This document shows, piece by piece, positions 6,499 through 14,975 of a stretch of 15,661 bases of DNA; position 1 is the first letter of the stretch; each line of letters begins with the position of its first letter. Under the pieces are notes generated by a model. It worked only from the letters and a program-made list of their open reading frames with translations, did not search any database and had not been told where the DNA came from. A program made the translations under genes and the position numbers. Source of the DNA: Thermodesulfatator sp. (GTDB lineage: Bacteria; Desulfobacterota; Thermodesulfobacteria; Thermodesulfobacteriales; Thermodesulfobacteriaceae); NCBI GenBank assembly GCA_027036915.1, contig JALWCD010000018.1:1-15661 (forward strand), written 5' to 3'.

Positions 6499-7841
6499 AA
6501 CCCACCTGTTCACTTTTCGATTTTCTGGAAGAGATCCCCGAGGACATCCACACGGAGATCGAGACCCTGGGCACAGCCAGGGTGGAAAACCCCTTAAACC
6601 TTCCTGAGGGTTGTTTCGTCACAGACGAGATGCGGGTTACCCTCAGGGTTTCTGAAAGCTTCTTGAGGCAGGCCCTGGAGAAAGGACAGGGCCTTCCTTC
6701 TGCGGAGCTCGCCGGCCCCAGACCTTATATCTACTTCGATCCGGCCAAGACCCGGGCCGCGGTGGTCACCTGCGGGGGGCTCTGTCCGGGGATAAACGAC
6801 GTCATTCGATCCCTGGTCCTGACCCTCTATCATTCCTACGGCGTGCGCCACATTTACGGTATTCGATACGGATTGCAGGGTTTCATCCCGGCCTACGGTC
6901 ACGACGTGGTGGAACTCGATCCGGAGGTGGTGGCGAGCATCCATGAGCTGGGGGGAACCTTTCTCGGTACCTCCCGGGGCCACCAGCCCATCGACCAGAT
7001 CGTGGACGCCCTGGAGCGCATGAACGTGAATCTCCTCTTCATGATCGGGGGGGACGGAACCTTCAGGGCCGCCACCAAGATCAAGGAGGAGATCTCCCGC
7101 CGGGGGCTCAAGATCGCGGTGGTAGGGATTCCCAAGACCATCGACAACGACATCTGGCTGGTCTCCCGGACCTTCGGTTTTGTGACCGCGGTGGAGGAGG
7201 CCTGCAAGGCCATCCGCTGCGCCCATACCGAGGCCGTAGGGGCCCCGAACGGCATCGGCCTGGTCAAGGTCATGGGGCGACACTCGGGTTTCATCGCGGC
7301 AGCCGCCACCCTGGCCACCAAGGAGGTCAATTTCTGCCTTATCCCGGAGGAGGACTTCGATCTGGAAGGGCCGCGGGGCTTGCTGGCGGCCCTGGAGAGG
7401 CGTCTTGCCGAACGTAAACACGCGGTGATCGTGGTGGCCGAAGGGGCCGGCCAGAAATACGTCCAGGGCGAAAAACCGGAATACGACGCCTCGGGCAACC
7501 TGAAACTGGGCGACATCGGAACCTTCCTGCGGGATCGCATCAAGGAGTATTTCAAAGAAAAGGGCCTTGAGGTTTACGTGCGCTACATCGATCCGAGCTA
7601 CATTATCCGGAGTGTTCCGGCCTGTGTGGACGATCGTATCTACTGCGGTTTCCTGGGGCAGTACGCCGTACATGCGGCCATGGCCGGAAAGACCGGGCTT
7701 TTCATAAGCTACCTCAATCATCACTATGTTCATCTGCCGCTCACCGAGGCCGTAAAACGCCGCAAACAGGTAAATACTAAAAGCCGATTCTGGCTTTCGG
7801 TGCTAGAGTCCACCGGCCAGGGGAGGCTCCGAAACGGTTAA
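6495..7841 (+). CDS. 6-phosphofructokinase, plant-type/group X, predicted ATP-dependent
   Basis: This enzyme phosphorylates fructose 6-phosphate to fructose 1,6-bisphosphate in glycolysis (cytoplasm). At 448 residues it is longer than the 320-residue E. coli PfkA and has about 85 extra N-terminal residues, as in plant-type and TP0108-like enzymes. Visible motifs are VTCGGLCPGIND (91-102), GGDGT (185-189), PKTIDND (213-219) with the catalytic Asp, and MGRHSGFIA (260-268). GGDGT, rather than the GGDD of pyrophosphate enzymes, predicts ATP as donor. The Lys in PKTIDND is the pyrophosphate-type residue but is also found in plant ATP enzymes. Hence ATP use is likely but not certain. The ATG at 6495 has AGGAGG upstream (6484-6489) and overlaps the previous stop. 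The next gene, on the other strand, encodes an aldolase that would use this enzyme's product. Confidence 0.93.
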   Translation: MKPTCSLFDFLEEIPEDIHTEIETLGTARVENPLNLPEGCFVTDEMRVTLRVSESFLRQALEKGQGLPSAELAGPRPYIYFDPAKTRAAVVTCGGLCPGINDVIRSLVLTLYHSYGVRHIYGIRYGLQGFIPAYGHDVVELDPEVVASIHELGGTFLGTSRGHQPIDQIVDALERMNVNLLFMIGGDGTFRAATKIKEEISRRGLKIAVVGIPKTIDNDIWLVSRTFGFVTAVEEACKAIRCAHTEAVGAPNGIGLVKVMGRHSGFIAAAATLATKEVNFCLIPEEDFDLEGPRGLLAALERRLAERKHAVIVVAEGAGQKYVQGEKPEYDASGNLKLGDIGTFLRDRIKEYFKEKGLEVYVRYIDPSYIIRSVPACVDDRIYCGFLGQYAVHAAMAGKTGLFISYLNHHYVHLPLTEAVKRRKQVNTKSRFWLSVLESTGQGRLRNG

Positions 7842-7870
7842 AACCCAAAACAGATCATTAAGTTTTAACC
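7836..7870. terminator. Inverted repeat between convergent genes, weak bidirectional terminator candidate
   Basis: GGTTAAAAC (7836-7844) and GTTTTAACC (7862-7870) form a perfect 9-bp inverted repeat with a 17-nt loop. The left arm includes the phosphofructokinase stop codon. There is no GC-rich stem or T-run, so classical intrinsic termination is doubtful, but its place between two converging genes suggests a 3'-end structure for both. The rest of the 47-bp gap shows nothing clear. Confidence 0.35.
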
Positions 7871-7888
7871 CCGCCACACAGGTGGGCT

Positions 7889-9139
7889 CTAGCCAGGCCT
7901 CGGTATGAGGTCTGTAACCAGATTCAGAGTATTTGTTACGCGAAGGGCCTCAAAGAGGCGGGTAAAGCTTTCGGCCAGGCTTTCCATGATGGGAACCTTG
8001 ACCTTTTCAGGAAGATCCCACCAATCCTTTTTAAAGGCTCCGAAGGCCTTTTTACGGGTCTTGTAGATAAACTGGGCCTCGGTCCAGCCTTCCTGCCATT
8101 CCCCTCTGAGATTCTCCTTGAGGTAGGCGTAGATCCTTTCCCTGAACTCTGTGGGCAGGGCCGGGTGATCGAAAATGAGATTCTGGAATCCGGTGGCCAG
8201 GTGAATCTCGGCGCAACCGGCATCCGGGAAAAGGTGAAAAAGCTCCTCCGGGAGGGTCGAAGCCCCGTGCTGTACGGCCCCGGCCAGCCCGTACTCCCGA
8301 CGGGCAAGTTCCGAAAGAGTACGCAGGGTGTCGAAATCGATCTGGACCCTGGCCACCGAGCCGTCCGGCAACACCACTCCGCCGTGACTTGAGCCGGTCT
8401 GGACGCTGATTTTGGAAAGTCCAATTTTTCCGGTGAAACAGCGATTAAAACCCTCCATGAAGGCCCGGAGTTCTTCGGGGGTGCTGTTGTGGCCTCCGAT
8501 CTCCCCGATTTCTCCCCCCAGGTTTACCGTTACGCCCTCGGGTTCCAGCGAGCGCACGAAGGCTGCAAGTTCCGCCGTGAGCTCGTAGTTCGGACGTTGC
8601 TGTTCCTCCAGGGTCTCCTTTGAGAGATCCACCAGGGTGGAGGCATCTATGTCTATATTGTAAAAACCGGCGGAAAGGGCCTCTTTTATGAGATTCCTGA
8701 GGTTTTCCTTTTCCGCCTCCGGGCGAGAGAGGTAGACCCTGCGGTTGGCCTGGAAATGGTCGCCCTGGAGAAAGACCGGCCCGGGGAATTCCTCCCGGGC
8801 GGCCGCACAGAGAACCACCGTGGCATATTCCAGCGGTCGTTGTCTGGTGTAGCCCATCTCCGAACGGGCGATCTCCACAATGACCGCCCCTACCGCAAGT
8901 TCCCTGGCTACCCGAAAAAGCGTGCGGGCGAAGTCGTAGGTGAGCCCCCGAATATTGATGGCCGGCACGGTAAATCCCGGAAACTCCCGGGCCATTTTCC
9001 GGTAAAGGGGATAAATAGAGGCAGGATACGCCCCCATGGCCCGGGCTTTTTCTTTTAATTCTTGCAGACGTCGTTCCTTTTCCTGGCCTTCGGAAAAGAC
9101 CGCCTCATAAACCTCCCGATCAAGAGCTTCCTTACCCAT
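7889..9139 (-). CDS. Class II fructose-bisphosphate aldolase, long non-canonical form
   Basis: Predicted Zn-dependent aldolase interconverting fructose 1,6-bisphosphate and triose phosphates in glycolysis/gluconeogenesis. It has 416 residues, against about 310-360 for well-known class II enzymes. Visible features are QGDHFQ (125-130, D127 catalytic and H128 metal-ligand positions), NIDIDAST (161-168), NLGGEIGEIGGHNST (206-220) in place of the usual GG-x-EDG, SVQTGSSHGG (245-254, H252) and VQHGASTLP (289-297, H291, matching the usual HGGS). A basic C-terminal stretch follows, YKTRKKAFGAFKKDWWDL (359-376). I know this architecture from proteins annotated as class II aldolase in several phyla, but not from a solved mechanism. 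The ATG at 9139 has an excellent Shine-Dalgarno, GAGGAGG, 4-5 bases upstream. Tagatose-bisphosphate aldolase activity is an alternative; the neighbouring phosphofructokinase favours fructose bisphosphate. Confidence 0.87.
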   Translation of the reverse strand: MGKEALDREVYEAVFSEGQEKERRLQELKEKARAMGAYPASIYPLYRKMAREFPGFTVPAINIRGLTYDFARTLFRVARELAVGAVIVEIARSEMGYTRQRPLEYATVVLCAAAREEFPGPVFLQGDHFQANRRVYLSRPEAEKENLRNLIKEALSAGFYNIDIDASTLVDLSKETLEEQQRPNYELTAELAAFVRSLEPEGVTVNLGGEIGEIGGHNSTPEELRAFMEGFNRCFTGKIGLSKISVQTGSSHGGVVLPDGSVARVQIDFDTLRTLSELARREYGLAGAVQHGASTLPEELFHLFPDAGCAEIHLATGFQNLIFDHPALPTEFRERIYAYLKENLRGEWQEGWTEAQFIYKTRKKAFGAFKKDWWDLPEKVKVPIMESLAESFTRLFEALRVTNTLNLVTDLIPRPG

Positions 9140-9166
9140 AAAACCTCCTCACTTGACGTTTCTTTT

Positions 9167-9175
9167 ATTTTAGCA
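9167..9175 (-). promoter_or_regulatory. Extended -10 promoter for the aldolase gene
   Basis: On the minus strand TGC-TAAAAT (9175-9167) is an extended -10 element. Upstream only a weak -35 (AGAACA, 18-bp spacing) is seen, which is common for TGn promoters. The leader would be about 20 nt and includes the GAGGAGG Shine-Dalgarno. Confidence 0.5.
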
Positions 9176-9195
9176 CACTCCTCTTTGATATGTTC

Positions 9196-9222
9196 TAAAA
9201 AGATGTTAAGAATTTCCGGGAA
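9196..9222 (+). promoter_or_regulatory. Possible sigma28 (FliA)-type promoter for the chemoreceptor gene
   Basis: TAAA (9196-9199), 15 bp, then TCCGGGAA (9215-9222) matches the flagellar-sigma pattern TAAA-N15-GCCGATAA at four plus five positions. A sigma70 alternative is TTGATA (9185-9190), 17 bp, AAGAAT (9208-9213). Chemoreceptor genes are often FliA-dependent, but the choice between the two is unresolved. Confidence 0.3.
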
Positions 9223-9230
9223 GACAAAGC

Positions 9231-9237
9231 AAGGAGG
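9231..9237 (+). promoter_or_regulatory. Strong Shine-Dalgarno deciding the chemoreceptor start
   Basis: AAGGAGG lies 5 nt before the ATG at 9243 but only 2 nt before the in-frame GTG at 9240. The spacing favours the ATG. Confidence 0.75.
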
Positions 9238-9242
9238 ACGTG

Positions 9243-11171
9243 ATGCGGATAAGGATTTCGTGGATTCTGCTTGGGCTCATGGTTCTGGGGGCCTTTGTTC
9301 CGGCCCTGGGGCTGGTAGGAAAGCCCTGGGTCTTCCTTTTTCCGGTGGGGGTTCTGGGGCTGGCCCTGGTGATGGCGATAAAGGAAAAAGGAGTTTCCAC
9401 GGCCTGCCTCCGGGTTCTGCCCCGGTTTTCGGAGTATATGCATCTGGAATTCCGGGAGGGCCTTTGCGGGCGAGAAGTCCCCGGGGCGGAACCGGTTCTG
9501 GACAAGGCCATGAACTTTGCGGCTCTGGTTTCGGGGTACCTCTTCACCATGCATCAGCAGGCCCGCGTTCTTTCCGAAATCAAGGACTTTCTGGGAGAGG
9601 TGGCTGAAAAGCTGGTCGATTTCTATGAAAAGACCGATGCCCTTTCCCTGGAGCTCTATCACTCCGCCCAGCAGGCCACCCAGGATGTGGAGGTGCTGTC
9701 CCGGGCCTTAACGGATCTCAACACCGCGGCCGGAGAGATCGCCGGAAGCATCACCCACACCGCGCAGAAGACCTCCGAGGCCCGTGAAAGGGCCGTAGAG
9801 GCCAAGACCACCATTGAGAAACTTCTCGAAAGCACGGAGAGAATCGGATCCGTGGCCCAGGTGATAAATGATATTGCGGATCAGACCAACTTACTGGCCT
9901 TAAACGCCACCATTGAGGCCGCCCGGGCCGGCGAGGCCGGAAAAGGTTTCGCCGTGGTGGCCAACGAGGTCAAGGAACTGGCCCGCCAGACGGCCGAGGC
10001 CACCAAGGAGATCGCCAGCATCATTTCCGAGATCCAGAACGAGACCCGAAACGCCGTGGAGGCGGTGGAGAGCATCACCAGCGGGGTGCTCGAGATAAAC
10101 GAACTCGCCACCACCATCGCCTCGGCCAGTGAGGAACAGACCGCCACCATCGCCGACATCACCCGGAATATAGAAAATGTCCAGGCCGTGGTGCAAAAGA
10201 CCTACGAGTATTCCCAGAGCCTCATGCAGCACACCAAGGAGTCCGTCCAGGTGAAGACCCTGATCGAGGCCTTCAAGGTGGCCATGGAGAGCGTAACCAT
10301 AGAGAACAACGTGCTCCTTCACGGACTGGTGGTGGAGGACCGTTTCGAGGAAAGCCTCCGGGAGTGCCTGGAGGATTTCACCCGGATTCAGCTCATTCTC
10401 CTCAAACATTACGAATGGCTGAACGAGGTCTTAAACGGTCTCATCGTGGGCAAACCGCCCGAGGTCCAGCTCGATCCCGAGAAGTGCGTGCTGGGAAGAT
10501 TCCTTGAGACCTATACGCCTCCGAATTCCAGGGTGGAAGCCATCCTTTCGGAGCTCAAACCGGTGCACGAGGAGTTCCACCATACCGCGGCCGACATCCA
10601 GGAACGGCTGGCCCGGGGGGATCAGGCCGGAGCCATCGAAGTCTTTCGCCGGGAGACCCTGGCCCGCTTTTTCCGCATCACCGAACTTTTCGGACGCTGG
10701 CTTTCCGAAGTGGGCGAACACAAACTGGCTGGTCTCGAGCTTTCGGAGTTCTACCGGAAAGAGGAAGAATTCATGACCTTCGGTCCGGAGCTTGAAACCG
10801 GAATCTCCGAGATCGATCAGCAACACCGCAAGCTCGTCTCGCTGGTGAACCGGCTCTACCGGGCCATAAAAAGCGGGGAGGGGACCGGAGTTCTGGGAGA
10901 GATTCTGAACGAACTGGTGGCCTACACCGACTACCACTTCAAGACCGAGGAGTACTACTTTGACAAGTTCAATTATCCCGAGGGCGAGCTTCACAAAGAG
11001 ATCCACCGCAAGCTTACGGCCCAGGTTCTGGAATTCAAAGAGAAATTCGAACGCGGGGAGGCCACCCTCTCTTACGACCTTCTGAACTTCCTTAAGGACT
11101 GGCTGGTGAACCACATCGGTAAGACCGACATGAAGTATGCGCCTTTCCTGCGGGAGAAAGGGCTTACCTAA
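9243..11171 (+). CDS. Methyl-accepting chemotaxis protein with CZB zinc-binding and C-terminal bacteriohemerythrin domains
   Basis: A 642-residue membrane-anchored chemoreceptor signalling to CheA/CheW. Two hydrophobic helices (about 5-24 and 28-46) are separated by a few residues, so there is no periplasmic sensor and all sensing is cytoplasmic; no HAMP is evident. A long helical region leads to the MCP hairpin tip, [20 protein letters not shown] (212-231) and [15 protein letters not shown] (233-247). Next comes a CZB domain with candidate zinc ligands H389, C415 (in CVLGRF), H442 and H446 in HEEFH. The C-terminus is a complete hemerythrin domain with all seven diiron ligands: H528, H565, E569 (H-x3-E), H584, H588 (H-x3-H), H624 and D629 (H-x4-D). 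It probably senses oxygen or redox state plus zinc or an oxidant such as HOCl at the CZB Cys. It is a single gene, divergent from the aldolase, and its stop overlaps that of the converging sbcD by 8 bp. No other chemotaxis gene is in the window. Confidence 0.94.
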   Translation: MRIRISWILLGLMVLGAFVPALGLVGKPWVFLFPVGVLGLALVMAIKEKGVSTACLRVLPRFSEYMHLEFREGLCGREVPGAEPVLDKAMNFAALVSGYLFTMHQQARVLSEIKDFLGEVAEKLVDFYEKTDALSLELYHSAQQATQDVEVLSRALTDLNTAAGEIAGSITHTAQKTSEARERAVEAKTTIEKLLESTERIGSVAQVINDIADQTNLLALNATIEAARAGEAGKGFAVVANEVKELARQTAEATKEIASIISEIQNETRNAVEAVESITSGVLEINELATTIASASEEQTATIADITRNIENVQAVVQKTYEYSQSLMQHTKESVQVKTLIEAFKVAMESVTIENNVLLHGLVVEDRFEESLRECLEDFTRIQLILLKHYEWLNEVLNGLIVGKPPEVQLDPEKCVLGRFLETYTPPNSRVEAILSELKPVHEEFHHTAADIQERLARGDQAGAIEVFRRETLARFFRITELFGRWLSEVGEHKLAGLELSEFYRKEEEFMTFGPELETGISEIDQQHRKLVSLVNRLYRAIKSGEGTGVLGEILNELVAYTDYHFKTEEYYFDKFNYPEGELHKEIHRKLTAQVLEFKEKFERGEATLSYDLLNFLKDWLVNHIGKTDMKYAPFLREKGLT

Positions 11172-12291
11172 GGGGCTCGGGCAGGCGGCGGAGGGCCTCG
11201 GTGAGGAGGGCCCTCTCCTCATCGGTGGGAGGCCTTCCGCCCACCTCCCGCAGAAATATCTCAAAGAGTTCCCGCGTATCCCACTGGCGGAGGGTGGACG
11301 GAAGGAGCCTCTCCCCGGACGGGGCCCAGAGGTTGGGAGTTTCCAGAACCAGTAGCCGGGGAAAGAGTTTCCGCAGGCGTTCAAAAGCCTGGGGGACCGG
11401 GGTTTCATCTTCCAGGATGACCTTCACGTAGGCTGAAGAGGGGGGCTCTCTCAGGATTTCATGAAAGATTCCCCGGATGATCTTAAGCTCCCAAGGAGGA
11501 GTGAGAGGGATGAACTCCGAAGAGGCCCGGCCGGTTTCCGGGACAAGTTCAAAAAGCCAAACCCCCTTGGTGATTTCGGCTTCCGAAAAAGAAAGGGGAA
11601 AGGGGGAGCCCGCGTAGTAGATGTTTTCTTCCGGCCGTTGAGCCTGATGAAGGTGTCCCAGGAGGACCAGCTGAAAATCCCGGAAGATCCGGCCCGGCAG
11701 CCCTTCCTCCCCGCCCACCCAGAGCTCCAGCTCGGATTCCCCTTTCCGTCCCCCTTCCACCAGGAGATGGCCCACGAAAAGACGCGGCCCCTTTAAGGGC
11801 GGAAGGTTTCGGAGGAGAAGTTCCCAGAGCCTTGCGCCCTCGCCGGAAAAGGTTTCCGGAAGCCAGCCCTGACGCTCAAGGATCTCTTTCAAGTGCAGGG
11901 GGGTAAGATGAGGAGCCAGATAAAGGGAAACTTGGCCCCAGCGCAGGGGGGTGAGCAGGAATTCCTCCTCCACGGCCACGTGGATTCGGAGGCGGGCCAG
12001 GAGTTCCCGGGCGAAGGCCAGGCGTTCCCGGCTGTCGTGATTTCCGGGGATGAGGGCTACCGTGACGCCAAGCTCATGCAGGCCGGTAAGGATCTCTCCC
12101 AGAAGCCCTACGGCCTCGGCCGGGGGCACCGGCCGGTCGAAAATGTCCCCAGCCACCACCACCAGGTCAGGCCGAAGATCCCTCACCAGGGGCAGGAATT
12201 CGGTCTCGAAAAACCGGGCCTGATCCCCGGTAAGATGAAGGCCGTGGAAGAGTTTTCCCAGATGCCAGTCGGCGGTGTGGAGGATCCTCAC
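11164..12291 (-). CDS. sbcD: Exonuclease SbcCD subunit D (Mre11-type nuclease)
   Basis: SbcD is the Mn-dependent metallophosphoesterase subunit that, with the SMC-like ATPase SbcC, cuts DNA hairpins and protein-blocked ends. The 375-residue length is normal. Phosphoesterase motifs are in order: DWHLG (8-12; D8, H10), VVAGDIFD (45-52; D49), PGNHD (82-86; N84, H85), GH (174-175) and GHLH (212-215). A capping region follows. The start is GTG, three bases after the argH stop, and begins exactly at [12 protein letters not shown], the invariant family N-terminus; no clear Shine-Dalgarno exists, so coupling to argH translation is likely. Unusually, no sbcC gene follows: the gene ends convergently against the chemoreceptor with an 8-bp overlap. 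Either sbcC is elsewhere, or this SbcD works with another ATPase or alone. Catalytic residues are intact, so it is not a pseudogene. Confidence 0.93.
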   Translation of the reverse strand: MRILHTADWHLGKLFHGLHLTGDQARFFETEFLPLVRDLRPDLVVVAGDIFDRPVPPAEAVGLLGEILTGLHELGVTVALIPGNHDSRERLAFARELLARLRIHVAVEEEFLLTPLRWGQVSLYLAPHLTPLHLKEILERQGWLPETFSGEGARLWELLLRNLPPLKGPRLFVGHLLVEGGRKGESELELWVGGEEGLPGRIFRDFQLVLLGHLHQAQRPEENIYYAGSPFPLSFSEAEITKGVWLFELVPETGRASSEFIPLTPPWELKIIRGIFHEILREPPSSAYVKVILEDETPVPQAFERLRKLFPRLLVLETPNLWAPSGERLLPSTLRQWDTRELFEIFLREVGGRPPTDEERALLTEALRRLPEPLR

Positions 12292-12294
12292 GGA

Positions 12295-13710
12295 TCAGCT
12301 TCTTTGTGTTTCGAGGTCTCGGACTTCCTTTTTCAGAGCCTCTCTGGCTCTGGCCAGGGCCTCGCGCACCCGTTCCGGCGCGGTTCCCCCCAGGGTCCTC
12401 CGGCGGGCCACCGACCCCTCCACCGTGAGCCATTGATAAACGTCGTCCTGGATAAGTTCGGAGAAACGCCGGAGTTCTTGGAGAGGAATCTCCCAGAGCT
12501 TAAGCCCCCTTTCTTCGGCCCAGGCCACGATCCGCCCCACCAGGTGATGGGCCTCCCGAAAGGGAAGCCCTTTCAGAACCAGGTAGTCGGCCAGATCCGT
12601 GGCCGTGGTGTAGCCCTCTTCGGCCGCGGCCCGCATACGCTCGGCCCGGGGCACAAGACCCTCCACCATAAGGGTCGCAAGCTTCAGGGAGGGTTTGAGA
12701 GTGTCCACAGTATCGAAGACCGGTTCTTTGTCTTCCTGAAGATCGCGATTGTAGGCCAGGGGAAGCCCTTTTACGACCGTAAGAAGGGCCAGGAGGTTCC
12801 CGTAAACCCGGCCGGTTTTTCCCCGGATAAGCTCCGCCACGTCGGGATTTTTCTTCTGGGGCATGATGGAGGAGCCGGTGCACAGGGCGTCGGGAAGATC
12901 GATGAACCCGAACTCCGGACTCATCCAGAGGATGATCTCCTCCGAGAGCCTTGAAAGATGAGCCATGGTAAGGGCCGCGTGGAAGAGAAATTCCAGGGCG
13001 AAATCCCGGTCCGAGACCGCATCCAGGCTGTTTTCCGTCGGGGCTTCGAAACCGAGGAGTCGGGCCGTGTATGCCCGATCCAGGGGATAGGGCGTGCCCG
13101 CAAGGGCCGCCGAGCCCAGAGGGCAGAGGTTGACCCGTTTCAGGCTTTCCCGAAAGCGTTCGGCATCCCGGGAAAACATCTGGTAGTAGGCCAGCAGGTG
13201 GTGAGACAGGAGGACCGGCTGGGCGTGCTGAAGATGGGTGAAGCCCGGAAGGATCACCCCCAGGACCTCCTCGGCCTTGTCCACCAGGGCCTTTCGGAGG
13301 GCGTGCAGCAGTTCCAGGATCTCCAGGATCTCCTCCCGGAGATAGAGACGGAAGTCCGTGGCCACCTGGTCGTTTCGGCTGCGGCCGGTATGGAGTTTGC
13401 CCGCCAGGGGCCCGATCTTCTCCCGCAGGGCCTGCTCGAGGTTCATGTGAACGTCTTCAAGTTCCCGGCGGAAAACGAACCGGCCCTCGCGTATCTCCGC
13501 CTCGATTTCCCGGAGTCCACGGGATAGCTTTTCGGCCTCGGCCTGGGTCAGGATTCCGGCCGCCCTGAGGGTCTCCACGTGGGCCAGGTTCTGCCGGATA
13601 TCGTGCAGGGCCAGTCTCCGGTCGAACGAGACCGATTCCGTGAACTCTTCCACCAGTTCGTGGGTGGCCTCCCTGAAACGGCCTCCCCAGGGTTTGTCTA
13701 CCTCCGCCAT
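12295..13710 (-). CDS. argH: Argininosuccinate lyase
   Basis: Catalyses the last arginine-biosynthetic step, argininosuccinate to arginine and fumarate (cytoplasmic homotetramer of the fumarase/aspartase superfamily). The 471-residue length is standard. Diagnostic stretches are the N-terminal KPWGGRFRE (6-14), HTGRSRNDQ (107-115), FTHLQHAQP (157-165, catalytic His159) and the mobile-loop signature GSSIMPQKKNPD (279-290), which holds the catalytic serine. The ATG at 13710 has GGGAGG upstream and overlaps the pyrC 3' end by 13 bp; sbcD starts 3 bp after its stop. ATCase and the arginine pathway compete for carbamoyl phosphate, so a shared operon with pyrB/pyrC makes metabolic sense, although no argG or carA/B is present here. 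It looks fully intact. Confidence 0.97.
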   Translation of the reverse strand: MAEVDKPWGGRFREATHELVEEFTESVSFDRRLALHDIRQNLAHVETLRAAGILTQAEAEKLSRGLREIEAEIREGRFVFRRELEDVHMNLEQALREKIGPLAGKLHTGRSRNDQVATDFRLYLREEILEILELLHALRKALVDKAEEVLGVILPGFTHLQHAQPVLLSHHLLAYYQMFSRDAERFRESLKRVNLCPLGSAALAGTPYPLDRAYTARLLGFEAPTENSLDAVSDRDFALEFLFHAALTMAHLSRLSEEIILWMSPEFGFIDLPDALCTGSSIMPQKKNPDVAELIRGKTGRVYGNLLALLTVVKGLPLAYNRDLQEDKEPVFDTVDTLKPSLKLATLMVEGLVPRAERMRAAAEEGYTTATDLADYLVLKGLPFREAHHLVGRIVAWAEERGLKLWEIPLQELRRFSELIQDDVYQWLTVEGSVARRRTLGGTAPERVREALARAREALKKEVRDLETQRS

Positions 13711-14972
13711 ACGATGCGGCCTCCCACCATGGTCAGTACGGCGCGTCCCTGCATTTCCCAGCCCAGAAAAGGACTGTTCTTGCTCTTGGAATGCAGATCT
13801 TCCTCGGTCACCACCCAGACCGCCTCGGGATCGATGAGGGTGAGGTCCGCCGGGGAACTGGGCCTGAGCGTTCCCCCGGGCACCTTAAGGATGCGGGCCG
13901 GATTAGTGGAAAGGAGTTCCGCCATGCGCAGGGGAGAGATGAGCCCCTCGCGGACCAGTTTCAGGGTGAGGGGCACCGCGGTCTCAAGCCCGATGAGCCC
14001 GAAAGCCGCGGCCGGGAACTCCACCTCCTTTTCCAGCGGGCTGTGCGGAGCATGGTCCGTGGCGATGGCGTCTATCACCCCCTCGGCCAGGGCCTCACGG
14101 ATGGCTTCCCGATCCGTTTCGCTTCTCAAAGGGGGATTGACCTTGGCGTTGGTGTTGTATCCCAGTACGGCCTCCTCGGTAAGGGTAAAGTAGTGGGGCG
14201 CGGTCTCCGCGGTTACCGGCCAGCCCTCTTCCTTGGCCCGTCGGAGAACGGCCACCGCCCCGGCCGTTGAAACATGGGCCAGATGAACAGGATGACCGGT
14301 AAGCCTGGCCAGGGCCGCATCCCGGAAGACGGCCACCTCTTCGGCCTCGGCGGGGATGCCCTTGAGTCCCAGTCTGGCCGAGATGGGCCCCTCGTTGACC
14401 TGCCCCCCGGCGGAAAGCCCGGGTTCCTCGGCATGGGAGATCACCGGAAGATCGAAGCTGCGGGCGTACTCCAGGGCCAGACGCATAAGTCCGGCGTCTC
14501 TTACCGGGTGTCCGTCGTCCGAGACCGCCACCGCTCCGGCCTCCCGAAGCTCTCCGAAAGGCGCCAGGGTTTCCCCCTGCTGGGCCTTTGAGATACAGGC
14601 CACGGGATAAATCCTTACCAGGTTGACCTCCCTGGCCCGGGAGAGAATATAGCGGGTGACTTCGGGAGAATCGTTCGGGGGACGGGTGTTAGGCATGCAG
14701 GCTACGGCGGTAAACCCTCCGGCCGCCGCGGCCCGCGAGCCGCTCTCCAAGTCCTCTTTCCATTCCTCTCCGGGCTCCCGTAGGTGAACGTGCAGGTCTA
14801 TGAGCCCGGGCATGAGCCAGAGCCCCCGGGCTTCTATCACCTCCACCGGGCCTTCGATGGAAATTTCCCGATCCAGGGCCACAATACGCCCCTCTTCCAC
14901 CAGGAGGTCGCCCTCCTGGTCGAGTCCCTGCGAAGGGTCCAGTATCCGGGCCTTGCGGATGAGGATCTTCAA
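13698..14972 (-). CDS. pyrC: Dihydroorotase, type I
   Basis: Zn amidohydrolase that cyclises carbamoyl-aspartate to dihydroorotate in de novo pyrimidine synthesis. The 424-residue length fits class I enzymes such as those of Bacillus and Aquifex. Visible motifs are DLHVHLREPGEEWKED (59-74; metal ligands H61 and H63, substrate R65), MPNTRPPND (93-101), SDDG (151-154; bridging D153), H180 in ISHAEEPG, H233 in HLAHVST and catalytic D306 in ATDHAPH. All catalytic residues are present, so unlike the inactive partner form found beside some pyrB genes it should be active. Class I enzymes can be active only in complex with ATCase, as in Aquifex; that is a possibility here. The start is TTG: an in-frame stop lies two codons upstream, and the family N-terminus MKILIRKARILDPSQGLD begins right there. 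No good Shine-Dalgarno is seen, so translation probably depends on re-initiation from the upstream small ORF. Confidence 0.96.
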   Translation of the reverse strand: MKILIRKARILDPSQGLDQEGDLLVEEGRIVALDREISIEGPVEVIEARGLWLMPGLIDLHVHLREPGEEWKEDLESGSRAAAAGGFTAVACMPNTRPPNDSPEVTRYILSRAREVNLVRIYPVACISKAQQGETLAPFGELREAGAVAVSDDGHPVRDAGLMRLALEYARSFDLPVISHAEEPGLSAGGQVNEGPISARLGLKGIPAEAEEVAVFRDAALARLTGHPVHLAHVSTAGAVAVLRRAKEEGWPVTAETAPHYFTLTEEAVLGYNTNAKVNPPLRSETDREAIREALAEGVIDAIATDHAPHSPLEKEVEFPAAAFGLIGLETAVPLTLKLVREGLISPLRMAELLSTNPARILKVPGGTLRPSSPADLTLIDPEAVWVVTEEDLHSKSKNSPFLGWEMQGRAVLTMVGGRIVWRR

Positions 14973-14975
14973 AGT

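Noticed and set aside
6594..7733. A 379-codon minus-strand open frame opposite phosphofructokinase
   Set aside because: Entirely antisense to a gene with intact catalytic motifs; Gly/His/Asp-rich composition typical of shadow frames, no start signals.
7889..9139. Aldolase gene as a KbaZ/GatZ-type non-catalytic tagatose-bisphosphate aldolase subunit
   Set aside because: Length is similar, but the metal and catalytic residues of class II aldolases (D127, H128, H252, H291) are visible and the GatZ motifs are not.
9240..9242. GTG as start of the chemoreceptor
   Set aside because: Only 2 nt from the AAGGAGG site; the adjacent ATG has proper 5-nt spacing.
11893..12954. A 353-codon plus-strand open frame opposite sbcD/argH
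   Set aside because: Crosses the boundary of two well-supported minus-strand genes and has shadow-type Gly/Pro/Gln composition.
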